DNA of 64,000 nucleotides from an uncultured Pelagibacteraceae bacterium (GTDB lineage Bacteria > Pseudomonadota > Alphaproteobacteria > Pelagibacterales > Pelagibacteraceae), in NCBI GenBank assembly GCA_902588965.1, contig CACIRD010000002.1, positions 142,805-206,804 of the forward strand, given 5' to 3'. Of this stretch, positions 9,559 through 19,399 are shown piece after piece (the first letter of the stretch is position 1; each line of letters opens with the position of its first letter). The notes beneath the pieces are model-generated. The model was not told where the DNA came from and did no database searches. It worked only from the letters and a program-made list of their open reading frames with translations. The position numbers and the translations under genes were made by a program.

Positions 9559-12554
9559 TGTCCCAAGATTTTAGGTTAGAGAAAATAGGTTTAATTAATA
9601 GAAATAAAAAGATTTCCTTTAAATTTAATGGAAAAAAATATTTTGGCTATGAAGGAGATACATTGGCTTCTGCATTAATTGCTAATGGAATCCATTTAGT
9701 TGGAAGAAGTTTTAAATATCATAGACCAAGAGGTTTTTTTGGTGCAGGCGTTGATGAACCTTATGCAATTGTGCAATTATATAGGAATAATGAAACAGAG
9801 CCTAATGTTAGGGCTACAGAACAAGAACTTTTCGAAGGACTTGAGGCCAAAAGTGTCAATTGCTGGCCAAGTGTTAATTTTGATATTGGAGCAATAAATA
9901 ATTTTTTAAATATTTTTTTTCCCGCTGGTTTTTATTACAAAACTTTTATGTGGCCAAAAAGTTTTTGGTATAAAATTTATGAACCTTTTATAAGAAAAGC
10001 AGCTGGTTTTGGTGCTGCATCTCCAAATCACGACAAGGAGATATATGAACACAAATACGAGTATTGTGATGTTTTAATAACTGGATCTGGACCATCAGGA
10101 CTAGCTAGCGCATATGCTGCAGCGAAAAACGGTGCGAAGGTAATTTTAGCTGAAGATAAACCAAGATTTGGTGGAAGTTTACTAACTGACGATGTTAATA
10201 TTGGAAATCAAAGTGGAAAAGATTGGGCAAAAAATATTATTTCTGAATTAAAAGAAATGCCAAATGTAATAATAAAAAATAGAGCGCAAGTTTTTGGTTA
10301 TTATGATCACAACATGCTAGTTATGTCTGAGAGAATAAGTGACCACTTGCCAAAAACTAATAAATACAAACCTAAGCAAAAACTTTGGTATATAAGAGCA
10401 AAGGAAGTAATAATTTCATCAGGCTCGATTGAGAGACCAATTGTTTTTGGAAATAACGATACTCCAGGCGTAGTTTTATCTTCTGCGGCTAAAGAATACT
10501 TAAAAGTATATGGTGTACTAGTAGGGAAAAAACCTTTGATATTTACCAACAATGATAGTGCTTATGAAACTGCGATCGAGTTTAAGAAAAACGGAATAAA
10601 TTCTATAGTTTTGGATTCAAGAAAAAATCCAAATTCTGAAATAATAAATGATGCGAAAAATTTAGGAATAGATATAAAATTTTCTCATGTGGTAGTTTCA
10701 GCAAATGGATATAAAAAAGTTAAATCTGCGGAAATTTCAAAAATTTCTGATGATAAAGAGGAATTGGGAAAAGTAGAAAGCATTTTATGTGATTGTATTT
10801 GTGTTTCTGGTTTTTGGACACCAACTATACATTTAGCTTCACAATCTGGTAACAAAACACAGTTCAATAGTAAAATTGATGCTTTTATACCTGGCAAATC
10901 CAAGCAAAATGAAACTACAGTTGGTTCTGCAAATGGACTATTTTCACTTGAGGAAACTTTAAAAGATTCATTTGATGCTGGTTATCGTTTATCGAAAAAA
11001 ATTACGAATAAGGATGACAAATTAAAAGTTCCTCAAGTTTCTGAAAAAAAATCATCTAAGCATGATAAGTTTTGGTGTGTTCCTTTGCCAAAAGGAAGAA
11101 ACTATAAAAGATTTTTAGATTTTCAAAATGATGTTACCGTATCAGATGTAGAATTGGCTATTAGAGAAGGATATAGATCAATTGAACATGTTAAAAGGTA
11201 CACAACATTAGGAATGGCTACAGATCAAGGAAAAACAAGCAACCTAAATGGTTTGCAACTTGTATCAAACATAGAAAACAAAATCGTACCTTCAGTTGGG
11301 CACACGACATTTAGACCACCTTATACACCAGTTTCTATCGGTGCTATTGTTGGAAGAGAGGTGGGAAAACACTCTAAACCAACAAGAAAATCACCAATGC
11401 ATTTTTGGCACGAGAAACACAATGCAGTTTTTGTAGATGCAGGGATATGGTTGAGACCAAGGTATTATAAACAAGGAAATGAAAATTTGTTTGAAGCTTC
11501 AAAAAGAGAGGCAGCAAATGTAAGAAAAAATGTTGGAGTTTGTGATGTTACAACTTTGGGGAAAATTGATATTAAGGGACCAGATGCAGCAGAATTTTTG
11601 AATAGAGTTTATACAAATGCATGGCTCAAACTTCCTGTAGGTAAGGCGAGATATGGCGTGATGTTGAGAGAAGATGGAATAGTTATGGACGATGGAACTA
11701 CAACTAGAATTTCTGAAAATCATTATCACATGACCACTACAACTGCTCAAGCAGCCAATGTTTTATCTCACTTAGAGTATTATTTACAATTTGTTTGGCC
11801 AGATTTAAATGTTAACGTAGTATCAACAACAGAACAATGGGCGGGTGCTGCAATTGCTGGGCCAAAATCAAGAGAATTAATGCAAAAACTATTTCCAAAT
11901 CTAGACTGTTCAAATCAAGCACTTCCTTTTATGGGATACACAGAAAGTAATTTATTTGGTGTACCAGCTAGAATTTTTAGAATTTCATTTTCTGGTGAAC
12001 TTGCATATGAAGTTAATGTTGAGTCGAATAATGGAAATTATATGTGGGAAAAAATAATTGAAATTGGAAAAGAATTTAAAATTCAACCATACGGAACCGA
12101 AGCCTTATCAACTTTGAGAATAGAAATGGGACATGTTGCTGGTTCAGAGCTAGATGGAAGAACAATTCCATACGATAACGGCTTAGAAGGACTACTAAGT
12201 AAAAAAAAGGATTTTATTGGAAAAAGATCTTTGACTAAACAAGCTTTTGTAGCAACTAACAGACAAAGAGTTGTTGGTGTGGTTCCTTTGGATAGAAAAA
12301 CAGGTATTCCTGAAGGATCACATCTTGTCAAAAATGTAAACGAAAAAAAGCCGAATCCTAAACTTGGCCATATTTCAGCATCATGCTGGAGTGTTGAATA
12401 TGATAATCCTTTTTCTTTAGCAATACTTAAAGATGGAAAAAATATGATTGGCCAGAAATTATTTGCTGTATCTCCACTTAAAAATATATCTATTCCAGTA
12501 GAGATTGTTTCTTCTCACTACGTAGACCCCAAAGGCGAAAGGGTAAGGTCATGA
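9558..12554 (+). CDS. soxA: Sarcosine oxidase, alpha subunit
   Basis: Large subunit of heterotetrameric sarcosine oxidase, 998 residues. The N-terminal segment contains the 2Fe-2S ferredoxin-like fold typical of SoxA (GRSFKYHRPRG near residue 50). An NAD-binding Rossmann domain follows with VLITGSGPSGLASAYAA near 173-189. The C-terminal about 380 residues form a GcvT-like folate-binding aminomethyltransferase domain (VGVCDVTTLGKIDIKGPDAA near 655, and a GRTIPYDNGLE region near 865). This domain lets the methyl group be transferred to THF as 5,10-methylene-THF. It is the third gene of soxBDAG and overlaps soxG by an ATGA junction. Confidence 0.97.
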   Translation: MSQDFRLEKIGLINRNKKISFKFNGKKYFGYEGDTLASALIANGIHLVGRSFKYHRPRGFFGAGVDEPYAIVQLYRNNETEPNVRATEQELFEGLEAKSVNCWPSVNFDIGAINNFLNIFFPAGFYYKTFMWPKSFWYKIYEPFIRKAAGFGAASPNHDKEIYEHKYEYCDVLITGSGPSGLASAYAAAKNGAKVILAEDKPRFGGSLLTDDVNIGNQSGKDWAKNIISELKEMPNVIIKNRAQVFGYYDHNMLVMSERISDHLPKTNKYKPKQKLWYIRAKEVIISSGSIERPIVFGNNDTPGVVLSSAAKEYLKVYGVLVGKKPLIFTNNDSAYETAIEFKKNGINSIVLDSRKNPNSEIINDAKNLGIDIKFSHVVVSANGYKKVKSAEISKISDDKEELGKVESILCDCICVSGFWTPTIHLASQSGNKTQFNSKIDAFIPGKSKQNETTVGSANGLFSLEETLKDSFDAGYRLSKKITNKDDKLKVPQVSEKKSSKHDKFWCVPLPKGRNYKRFLDFQNDVTVSDVELAIREGYRSIEHVKRYTTLGMATDQGKTSNLNGLQLVSNIENKIVPSVGHTTFRPPYTPVSIGAIVGREVGKHSKPTRKSPMHFWHEKHNAVFVDAGIWLRPRYYKQGNENLFEASKREAANVRKNVGVCDVTTLGKIDIKGPDAAEFLNRVYTNAWLKLPVGKARYGVMLREDGIVMDDGTTTRISENHYHMTTTTAQAANVLSHLEYYLQFVWPDLNVNVVSTTEQWAGAAIAGPKSRELMQKLFPNLDCSNQALPFMGYTESNLFGVPARIFRISFSGELAYEVNVESNNGNYMWEKIIEIGKEFKIQPYGTEALSTLRIEMGHVAGSELDGRTIPYDNGLEGLLSKKKDFIGKRSLTKQAFVATNRQRVVGVVPLDRKTGIPEGSHLVKNVNEKKPNPKLGHISASCWSVEYDNPFSLAILKDGKNMIGQKLFAVSPLKNISIPVEIVSSHYVDPKGERVRS

Positions 12555-13138
12555 CAGCAATATCACCATTATCGAATATAATAAAAAAAGGATTATTTGG
12601 CGATTATGAGAATAAAAACGAGAATGATTTGGTTAAAATTAAAGAATTGAATGATTTATTAATTGTTCAAATTGTACAATATCAAAGTTCAAAATTAGAA
12701 ATAGAGAATTTAAAAGTTGATAATATTAATTTTTCAAGGGAAGCATTAACAACAGCTTGTAATGATAATACTAGGATACTTTGGTTTGCTCCAAGAAATT
12801 GGATGTTAGTTTCGAAAAAAAAAGAATTAATTAATAATGTAAAAAAAACTTTTAACGATAGTGATTTCGCAGTTACTGACTTATCTCAATCAAGAACAAT
12901 TATAGAAATTTGTGGTAAAAATTCTAAAGAAGTATTAAAAAAAGGGTGTCCATTTAACTTCAATATTTTAAAAAAAAACATGTGTTTAAATTCTATTTTT
13001 AATGGAGTAACAATCACGATTGATTTGATTGAAGAAAATCCTGACAGGATTAGATTGTTTGCATTAAGAAGTTTTGGAGAGTCGTTATATCATTCAATAA
13101 CTGATGCTTCGTTAGAGTTTGGTTATAAAATTGATTAA
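12551..13138 (+). CDS. soxG: Sarcosine oxidase, gamma subunit
   Basis: Last subunit of the sarcosine oxidase operon, 195 residues, a GcvT-like fold without a catalytic role. Visible landmarks are the WFAPRNWMLVS segment near residue 78, the DLSQSRTIIEICGKNS stretch near 112 and the C-terminal FALRSFGESLYHSI near 172, which match the SoxG family. It starts at the ATGA overlap with soxA. Sequence conservation is low in this family; the operon position settles the call. Confidence 0.93.
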   Translation: MTAISPLSNIIKKGLFGDYENKNENDLVKIKELNDLLIVQIVQYQSSKLEIENLKVDNINFSREALTTACNDNTRILWFAPRNWMLVSKKKELINNVKKTFNDSDFAVTDLSQSRTIIEICGKNSKEVLKKGCPFNFNILKKNMCLNSIFNGVTITIDLIEENPDRIRLFALRSFGESLYHSITDASLEFGYKID

Positions 13139-13235
13139 ATTCTTTTTTTATGGCCCATAATGGCCAGAAATTCACACTTAGAAACTTGTACTGAACAAAG
13201 AAATCAGTATTAATAGAGCCCAGGGAATCGAGGGA

Positions 13236-13592
13236 ATGAAAAAATATTGTTTGTATTTCGTACTATTTGTTTTAGCGAGTGGATGCTATCAATCATCAGC
13301 TTCATTAGTAGGACCCGCATATACTTTAACTAGCACAGGTAATGTTTATCAAACTGGCCTGACATATGGCTTAAATAAAACTTTGGAAAAAAAGACAGGT
13401 TTATCTACAGTAGAGCATGGAAAAAAAATTCTAGCAAGAATTGAAAAACAAACGTTGATAATCAATAATTACTCTAAACAACAAAAAGAAAAAATTAAAA
13501 AAAAATTTATGGATACAAAGGAAGATCACGAGGCGTTCTTGGCGAGTGTTAAAGCAAATATTGAAAAAACTAAAGGAAACCTACTAGACTAA
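13236..13592 (+). CDS. Small predicted lipoprotein of unknown function
   Basis: A 118-residue protein with a lipoprotein signal: charged MKKY, a hydrophobic core and the lipobox LASGC, placing the lipidated Cys at residue 17. The mature part starts with a Ser/Gly-rich stretch (SSASLVGPAYTLTSTG) followed by a charged, probably helical region from about residue 55 on. The SSASLVGPAYT pattern recurs, as far as I remember, in short hypothetical proteins of SAR11 genomes. The start is preceded by GAGGGA, a plausible ribosome binding site. About 97 bases separate it from soxG, so it may have its own promoter. Function unknown. Confidence 0.72.
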   Translation: MKKYCLYFVLFVLASGCYQSSASLVGPAYTLTSTGNVYQTGLTYGLNKTLEKKTGLSTVEHGKKILARIEKQTLIINNYSKQQKEKIKKKFMDTKEDHEAFLASVKANIEKTKGNLLD

Positions 13593-13653
13593 ATTTAGAT
13601 ATATAAATTTTAGTTGGTTTCAGTCTATTTTATATTATACGTCGATATAATTT

Positions 13654-14109
13654 ATGATATCGATCGAAGGAAATTTTGAAAACCCTGAGGTTAACGAACT
13701 ACTGATTAAGCATTTCAAAGAGCTTAAATCTGTTTCGCCAGAAGGTAGTGCGCATGTTTTGGATATTCCCGGATTAAAAATCTCGAGTATAAAATTTTGG
13801 AGCATATGGGAAGAAAATATTTTGATTGGGTGTGGAGCATTAAAATTTCTAAATAAAAACCATGGCGAGTTTAAATCTATTCGAGTAGTTGATAATTTTA
13901 GAAAAAAAGGTTTTGGTTTTAAAATTATAGAACATCTAATAAAAGAAGCAAAAAAATTAAATATAAATAAACTTAGTTTAGAAACAGGATCAGGAGATTT
14001 TTTTATACCAGCTAGAAAACTTTTTAAAAAAGTAGGTTTTAAAGAATGTGTACCTTTTGCACATTACAAAGAGGATCTAAACTCTTTTTATATGAGCCTA
14101 GATATATAA
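13654..14109 (+). CDS. GNAT-family N-acetyltransferase
   Basis: A 151-residue acetyltransferase of the GNAT fold. The acetyl-CoA-binding motif A is visible as the stretch SIRVVDNFRKKGFGFKIIEHL (about residues 73-93), with FRKKGFGFKI as the Q/RxxGxG/A loop. Then comes LSLETGSGDFFIPARKLFKKVGF near 109-131, the typical motif B. It would transfer an acetyl group to an amine; the substrate is not evident. The family resembles YhhY/phosphinothricin-type acyltransferases. It is convergent with the interrupted hydrolase gene downstream, with only two bases between. Confidence 0.87.
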   Translation: MISIEGNFENPEVNELLIKHFKELKSVSPEGSAHVLDIPGLKISSIKFWSIWEENILIGCGALKFLNKNHGEFKSIRVVDNFRKKGFGFKIIEHLIKEAKKLNINKLSLETGSGDFFIPARKLFKKVGFKECVPFAHYKEDLNSFYMSLDI

Positions 14110-14111
14110 TA

Positions 14112-15173
14112 CTAATCAATAAGTTCTAAGATTTTTTTAAATTCACCAATTTTAAAAATTATTGCATTCTCTTTTTTAAAGCCATACTTTTGTGCATTTT
14201 CTTTAAATCTAGAAGCAGGCTCCATAATAGGTTCTAGAGACAAAACAACAGTTCCCCAATGCATACCTATAATTTTTTTACTTTTTAAATCTTTTCCAAT
14301 ATTTAAAGCCTCTTCAGGATTTGTATGATATATAGATTTATCTTTTCTAGGTGACATTGGATAAAAATTGTAAGCACCAATATTAATAAAAGATAAATCA
14401 ATAGGTCCATATTTTTCTCCTAATTCTTTATAAATGTTTCCATATCCAGTGTCACAAGCAAAAAAGATTTTTTTACCATTATACTCAATTAAAAAACTCC
14501 CCCATAAAGTTTTGTTTGTGTCCCACAAACTTCTTTTAGACCAATGCACTGCAGGCAAAAAAGTAATTTTAAGATTTTTTAATTCAATTTCATCATACCA
14601 ATCCATTTCAATTACATTTGAAAAACCATTATTTGTAAAATATTTTCCAAGTTTAAGTGGGGTTAAAACTTTTGATTTTTTAAAAGGAAATCGTTGTATA
14701 GTTCTCGTACTTAAGTGGTCGTAATGATTATGAGTTAATAAAAATAAATTGATATTTGGTAAATCTTTAAGATCTATTGCAGGCTCAACGTATCTTTTAG
14801 GTCCAAATATTAATGGTCCCATATTTTTTTCAAAAACTGGATCAGTAATTATAGTTGTTTCTCCAATTTTTATTAGAAAAGTAGCATGACCTATCCATCC
14901 TATGTAGTCATGATTTTTATAATCATTCATGATTTTTAAAACTGTTTTTTTTTCAATTATGTGAGTTTTTGGAATATCGATTTTAATTTTTTTTTTTTAT
15001 TTATTAAAAGTTTTAAAACTCCAATTAAAACCATATTCCTCTATTTTTGGGGATCCTTCAGGATTTCTAAAAGTTCCATCTGGCTTATGATGATAAGGTT
15101 TATTTTCCATTGAAATTACTAAAGAATTATTAACATAAAATATAAATAAGAAAATTATAAAATTAATTTTCAT
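14112..15173 (-). pseudogene. NAPE-PLD-like metallo-beta-lactamase-fold hydrolase, interrupted by one in-frame TAA
   Basis: The downstream part, an open frame of 272 residues from ATG at 14930, carries the beta-lactamase-fold motif THNHYDHL plus WIGHATFL and ITDPVF, typical of the NAPE-PLD/UlaG-like hydrolases. Reading upstream in the same frame, codons continue open to a TAA at 14997-14999. Beyond it a further 58 codons run back to an ATG at 15171-15173. That upstream piece begins with a signal-like hydrophobic stretch (MKINFIIFLFIFYVNN) and then has HHKPDGTFRNPEGSP, which matches the N-terminal HHxxxGFRNP region of intact family members. So the gene is one 354-codon frame with a single nonsense codon. 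No ribosome binding site precedes 14930, so restart there is doubtful. It may be a decayed gene, a sequencing or assembly error, or a real truncation. Confidence 0.8.
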
Positions 15174-15176
15174 TAA

Positions 15177-16226
15177 TTATATTTTGAAAATTTTTGTTAA
15201 ATGACCCATTTTTCGTTTTGGCTTGACTTTTGTTTTTTTGTAATCAAAAAAAAATTCATTTTCACTTATTTTTTTGTTTCTATATTTTAATATGTCATCA
15301 CCGATTAAATTGATCATTTGTGCATTAAAATTTTTTTTTGTATTTAATTTTTCTAATTCACAAACAGCCCTAATATGATTTTCAAATTGACTGATATTAT
15401 GTGAGTTAATAGTTAAATGTCCTGAATTATGAACACGAGGAGCTATTTCATTTACATAAAGATTATCTTTTTTATCTATAAAAAATTCCACACAAAGTGT
15501 TCCAACATAATTTAATTCCTCAGCTATTTGTATTGCACATTTTTTCGACGATAATGATAAGTCATTACTTACTTCTGCTGGAATTTTTGAAGATCTTAAT
15601 ATTTGTTCCTTATGTACATTTTCAATAGGTTCATAAGTTTCGTAACTATTTTTATTAAATCGAGTTAAAACTACTGAAATTTCTTTTTTCAAATCGATTA
15701 ACTTTTCCAAAATAAATTCTTTTTTATAATCTATTTTAAAATTTATTAAATCACTGACAGAATTTAATTTAAATTGTCCTTTTCCATCATATCCCAATGT
15801 GCAAGTTTTAAGTAAACCAGGAAGTAAATTTTTGTTATTTTTTATATCTAATTCACTTTTTATAAATTTGTAATCTGTCGTTTTTATATTTAATTTATTA
15901 ATGAAATTTTTTTCAGAAAATCTATTTTGTACAATCTTATTAATTTCTGGATTAGGGTATACTTTTTTTTTTAAATTAATTTTTTTAAGTGTATCGTAGG
16001 GTATGTTTTCAAATTCAAAAGTCACTACATCAACTTTTTCTATGAAATTATATATTTGTTCATCATTTTGATAGTTGCCAAAAATAAAATAATCACAATA
16101 ATTTTTTGCTGGAGCCTCTTCATCATCAGAAAAAATAGTAGTTTTGATATTCAACTTCTTAGCAGCCATCGCTAATAAGCTTCCTAGTTGACCTCCACCG
16201 ATAATTCCAAGATTTACTTTGGTCAT
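15177..16226 (-). CDS. purK: 5-(carboxyamino)imidazole ribonucleotide synthase
   Basis: ATP-grasp enzyme that carboxylates 5-aminoimidazole ribonucleotide in de novo purine synthesis. The N-terminal LGIIGGGQLGSLLAMAA (about residues 6-22) is the PurK signature. LKTCTLGYDGKGQF near 136 and VNEIAPRVHNSGHLTIN near 255 are the ATP-grasp and active-site motifs. Length 349 is normal. It lies two bases downstream of purE on the same strand and is followed by the interrupted hydrolase. Confidence 0.96.
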   Translation of the reverse strand: MTKVNLGIIGGGQLGSLLAMAAKKLNIKTTIFSDDEEAPAKNYCDYFIFGNYQNDEQIYNFIEKVDVVTFEFENIPYDTLKKINLKKKVYPNPEINKIVQNRFSEKNFINKLNIKTTDYKFIKSELDIKNNKNLLPGLLKTCTLGYDGKGQFKLNSVSDLINFKIDYKKEFILEKLIDLKKEISVVLTRFNKNSYETYEPIENVHKEQILRSSKIPAEVSNDLSLSSKKCAIQIAEELNYVGTLCVEFFIDKKDNLYVNEIAPRVHNSGHLTINSHNISQFENHIRAVCELEKLNTKKNFNAQMINLIGDDILKYRNKKISENEFFFDYKKTKVKPKRKMGHLTKIFKI

Positions 16227-16228
16227 TT

Positions 16229-16720
16229 TTATCTAGGTTTTTTTTTTACAGATTTTGTTTGTTTATTTTTCCAAATCTCGATTCGTTTTTTTAATTTATT
16301 ATCGTAAATAGACATTATAGATGCAGAAAGAAGTGCAGCGTTAATTGCACCATCAATACCTATTGCTACAGTCCCAACTGGTATACCTTTTGGCATTTGA
16401 ACAATTGAAAGCAAACTGTCTAACCCTTTTAATTTTTTACTTTCAATTGGCACACCTATTACTGGCAAGTTAGTTAATGAAGCTATCATACCAGGCAAGT
16501 GTGCTGATCCACCAGCTCCAGCTATAATCACTGAAAAATTATTTTTTTCAGCTTTTTTAGCAAAATCAAACATTCTATTTGGTGTTCTATGAGCGGAAAC
16601 AATTTTTGCCTCATATTTAATTTTAAGCATTTTAAGTATTTTAACTGCTGATTTCATTGTTGAGTAGTCAGATTGACTTCCCATAACTATTGCGACTTTA
16701 TAATTTTTTTTATTAATCAT
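16229..16720 (-). CDS. purE: N5-carboxyaminoimidazole ribonucleotide mutase
   Basis: Class I PurE, converting N5-CAIR to CAIR in purine synthesis. [14 protein letters not shown] at about residues 9-22, SAHRTPNRM near 42 and [16 protein letters not shown] near 66 are the active-site loops. Length 163 is usual. It is the first gene of a purE-purK pair and is transcribed divergently from the dipeptidase-family gene, with about 49 bases between starts. The C-terminus carries a short lysine-rich tail. Confidence 0.97.
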   Translation of the reverse strand: MINKKNYKVAIVMGSQSDYSTMKSAVKILKMLKIKYEAKIVSAHRTPNRMFDFAKKAEKNNFSVIIAGAGGSAHLPGMIASLTNLPVIGVPIESKKLKGLDSLLSIVQMPKGIPVGTVAIGIDGAINAALLSASIMSIYDNKLKKRIEIWKNKQTKSVKKKPR

Positions 16721-16769
16721 TTGTATGTTTTAATATCAAATATTTAAACACTAATATATATTTAATAAC

Positions 16770-17738
16770 ATGAATTATAAAATTGATAATCTTCAGTACT
16801 GTAAATGGTCTCGAGAAGTATTTCAAATAAATAGAGATGCAGGATTAGACGCAGTTCATGTTACCGTTGTTTATCATGAAGATTATGATGAATTTTTAGA
16901 TAGAGTTACAGAGTGGGATAGTCATTTTAAAGAAAATTCCGATTTGATTTTCCAAGGAAAATCTTTTAAAGACATAGAAAAAGCAAAAAAAGAAAATAAA
17001 ACTGCAATTTTTTTTGGATTTCAAAATTGTTCACCTATTGAGGATGATTTAGGATTGATTGAGAAGGTTTATGAAAAAGGATGTAGGTTTATGCAACTTA
17101 CCTACAATAATCAATCCTTATTAGCCACAGGGTGCTATGAAAAAAATGATAGTGGAGTAACTAACTTTGGAAAAGAAGCAATTAAAGAAATGAATAGACT
17201 GGGAATAGTAATTGATATGTCACACTCTGCAGAAAAAAGTACATTAGATGCAATAGATATAAGTCAAAAACCAATAGCAATTACACATGCAAATCCAAGT
17301 TTTTGGCACAATGCTCTAAGAAATAAATCAGACAAACTTTTGAAAGCCTTAGCCAAAAGCAATGGAATGCTTGGTTTATCACTATATGCTCATCATTTAA
17401 AAGATGGCACAAACTGTAAGTTAGAAAGTTTTTGTGAGATGGTAGCAAAAACAGCTGAGATTGTAGGAGTAGATAATTTAGGTATAGGTTCTGATCTTTG
17501 TCTAAATCAACCAGATAGCGTTGTTGAATGGATGAGAAATGGAACCTGGGCTAATACACAAAATTTTGGAGAAGGGTCAAAAAAAAAACCTGGTTTTCCA
17601 AAGCAACCAGGTTGGTTTGTTGATGCTAGAGGATTTAAAAATTTGGAGATTGGATTAAAAAAAATTGGATTTAATGTTGGGGAAATTAACAAAATACTAG
17701 GCAATAATTGGTATAATTTTTATAAAGGAATAAATTAG
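16770..17738 (+). CDS. Renal dipeptidase (peptidase M19) family protein with divergent metal site
   Basis: A TIM-barrel protein of the membrane dipeptidase family, 322 residues. The second half looks conventional: IDMSHSAEKSTLDAI (His near residue 152), IAITHANPSFWHN (His near 172) and LGIGSDLCLNQ (Asp near 241). The first half is not. The N-terminal HxD metal motif is replaced by KIDNLQY, and the usual bridging Glu region reads FFGFQNCSPIEDD. A binuclear zinc site of the classical kind is therefore doubtful. It may act on another amide or be a mononuclear hydrolase. The stop codon shares a base with the GTG start of the next gene, so it heads a coupled unit with two poorly characterised proteins. 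Confidence 0.78.
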   Translation: MNYKIDNLQYCKWSREVFQINRDAGLDAVHVTVVYHEDYDEFLDRVTEWDSHFKENSDLIFQGKSFKDIEKAKKENKTAIFFGFQNCSPIEDDLGLIEKVYEKGCRFMQLTYNNQSLLATGCYEKNDSGVTNFGKEAIKEMNRLGIVIDMSHSAEKSTLDAIDISQKPIAITHANPSFWHNALRNKSDKLLKALAKSNGMLGLSLYAHHLKDGTNCKLESFCEMVAKTAEIVGVDNLGIGSDLCLNQPDSVVEWMRNGTWANTQNFGEGSKKKPGFPKQPGWFVDARGFKNLEIGLKKIGFNVGEINKILGNNWYNFYKGIN

Positions 17739-19399
17739 TGAATATAAATTTAAGAGATCCAAAAAAGATAATGAAATTATCGAAACTAGGATGCTTTCAT
17801 CAATCAAAACTATCTTTTTTAAGATCATTTTTAAAAGAATTTAAAGATTGGAAATATAATAGAGACCTATTCAATTTAGACATTGATGGTTATGGTGTAG
17901 CCGTATATTCATTTAGTAAAAATAAAAGAATTTATTCTTTAATATGTTTTGCAAACAAAATAGATGATGACGAAAGATCAGATAGAGTAATTGCAACAAA
18001 ATGGGATGCTGCATTTACTTTATATGATGGCATTCCTAGTAAAAAAGATTTAGATCGTTTAAGTAATAACGTACCTAAACAAGAAGTTGGCAGAATGTCA
18101 TATAAAGAACTGACACTCTCTAGAGCAAATAAATCAATGAGAATTTTTAATCATGTAGTTGAGTGTTTGGCCAATGGAAAACAACCTGATAAAGAAAAAT
18201 TAGCTGAAGTTGGGTACTTGTATAGAACTACAGCAGTATATGGTTCAGGAAAATTTGGACTAGCTGATCGTTTTAGAGTTAAAAATAGAAACGAAATTTT
18301 TGGACCGTTTAGATTAGAAATGATGTTGGTTTATTTAGTAAGACAATTTACTTTTGATCAAGTTAATCATATTGCAAAAAGTAGAAACCCAAGAGGTGCG
18401 AAAGAGCTAGATCATGATATATGTAGAAACTTAGGCATTGGAAACTCTACTGGTCTTGGAATGGCCCCCTTTATTGTTAACCATCCAACTTTGTTAAATA
18501 ATTGGATCGAAGCCAGAGAGTCCGTTTTAAAAAAAATAAGAGAAATTAAAAATGTAGATAAAAAAAGTATTGATATTTTTAAAAAATGTTTAAAAAAATC
18601 TTTAAAAAATGTATTTTCGTGGTCCTCAAATAGTGAATTCCAAAAAACAAAAATTACAAATCTTATTAAAGACCTAAATAAATTTATAAAATTTTTTGAA
18701 GAAAGTTCAGTTTTTGATAAAGAATTTGCATTTAATGAAGTATATTTATGGGCAGAAAAAAATCTTAATGATGAGTGTATAGAGTATATTGTTTCAATGA
18801 TGATGGAGCCTTATGATGAAATAGTTGATCAATATATTTATAAAATGAGCTCAGATGAAGAAAGATATTTTAATATCCCAACGACTAGAACGATTGATCA
18901 TTTAAGAAAAATAATAGAGGAAAGATATTCTGATATGCTTAAAATTGATTTTTCAAAAAAGGAAAGCAATAAGAATTTTTGGTTTATCTCCAAAAACAAA
19001 GAGGAGCCGAGGCTTGCAAATCGATATTTAGATAATGGTTCAGAACTAGAACAGCCACTTGCTATTGCCCGAGATATTAGCAAACTTTATAAAAGAATAT
19101 CAAATTTAAAAAATAGTCTTAAAATTGGAAGATTTTTAATAGAAAATAATGACTTAAGACACGTTGTAAGGAGAGCTTTTATAACTGAAAAATTTCCTTA
19201 TGCAGAAATTCAAGATAATACAATCGGTTCAAACTTAATGGCGATTGACATGCTGAGATTAAAATTGTCTTATTTTGGTGCAGTAAAATTTGATCCACGT
19301 TCAGATAAATGGCTAAGAATATGCATGTTTCAAGGTGCACCCCTACCTAACGATTTAAAATCATTTGATGAATATTGGGTTTATAATTCTTTAAATTAA
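17738..19399 (+). CDS. Conserved-looking protein of unknown function, 553 residues
   Basis: I do not recognise this protein. It starts with GTG, coupled to the dipeptidase stop codon. It is soluble, with no signal peptide or membrane segments. Features that look conserved include KWDAAFTLYDGIPS near residue 89, the region RFRVKNRNEIFGPFRLEMML near 178-197, a GNSTGLGMAPFIVNHPTLLNNW stretch near 234-255, and FDPRSDKWLRICMFQGAP near the C-terminus. The middle part (270-330) is lysine-rich. The gene is flanked by a dipeptidase-family gene and a DUF3726-like gene with one-base overlaps on both sides, which implies a joint role. No enzyme class can be inferred. Confidence 0.7.
   Translation: MNINLRDPKKIMKLSKLGCFHQSKLSFLRSFLKEFKDWKYNRDLFNLDIDGYGVAVYSFSKNKRIYSLICFANKIDDDERSDRVIATKWDAAFTLYDGIPSKKDLDRLSNNVPKQEVGRMSYKELTLSRANKSMRIFNHVVECLANGKQPDKEKLAEVGYLYRTTAVYGSGKFGLADRFRVKNRNEIFGPFRLEMMLVYLVRQFTFDQVNHIAKSRNPRGAKELDHDICRNLGIGNSTGLGMAPFIVNHPTLLNNWIEARESVLKKIREIKNVDKKSIDIFKKCLKKSLKNVFSWSSNSEFQKTKITNLIKDLNKFIKFFEESSVFDKEFAFNEVYLWAEKNLNDECIEYIVSMMMEPYDEIVDQYIYKMSSDEERYFNIPTTRTIDHLRKIIEERYSDMLKIDFSKKESNKNFWFISKNKEEPRLANRYLDNGSELEQPLAIARDISKLYKRISNLKNSLKIGRFLIENNDLRHVVRRAFITEKFPYAEIQDNTIGSNLMAIDMLRLKLSYFGAVKFDPRSDKWLRICMFQGAPLPNDLKSFDEYWVYNSLN

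Noticed and set aside
10307..10552. Antisense open frame within soxA, and similar ones in other genes
   Set aside because: Such frames are complementary to strongly conserved coding regions and lack family motifs or ribosome binding sites; treated as shadows.
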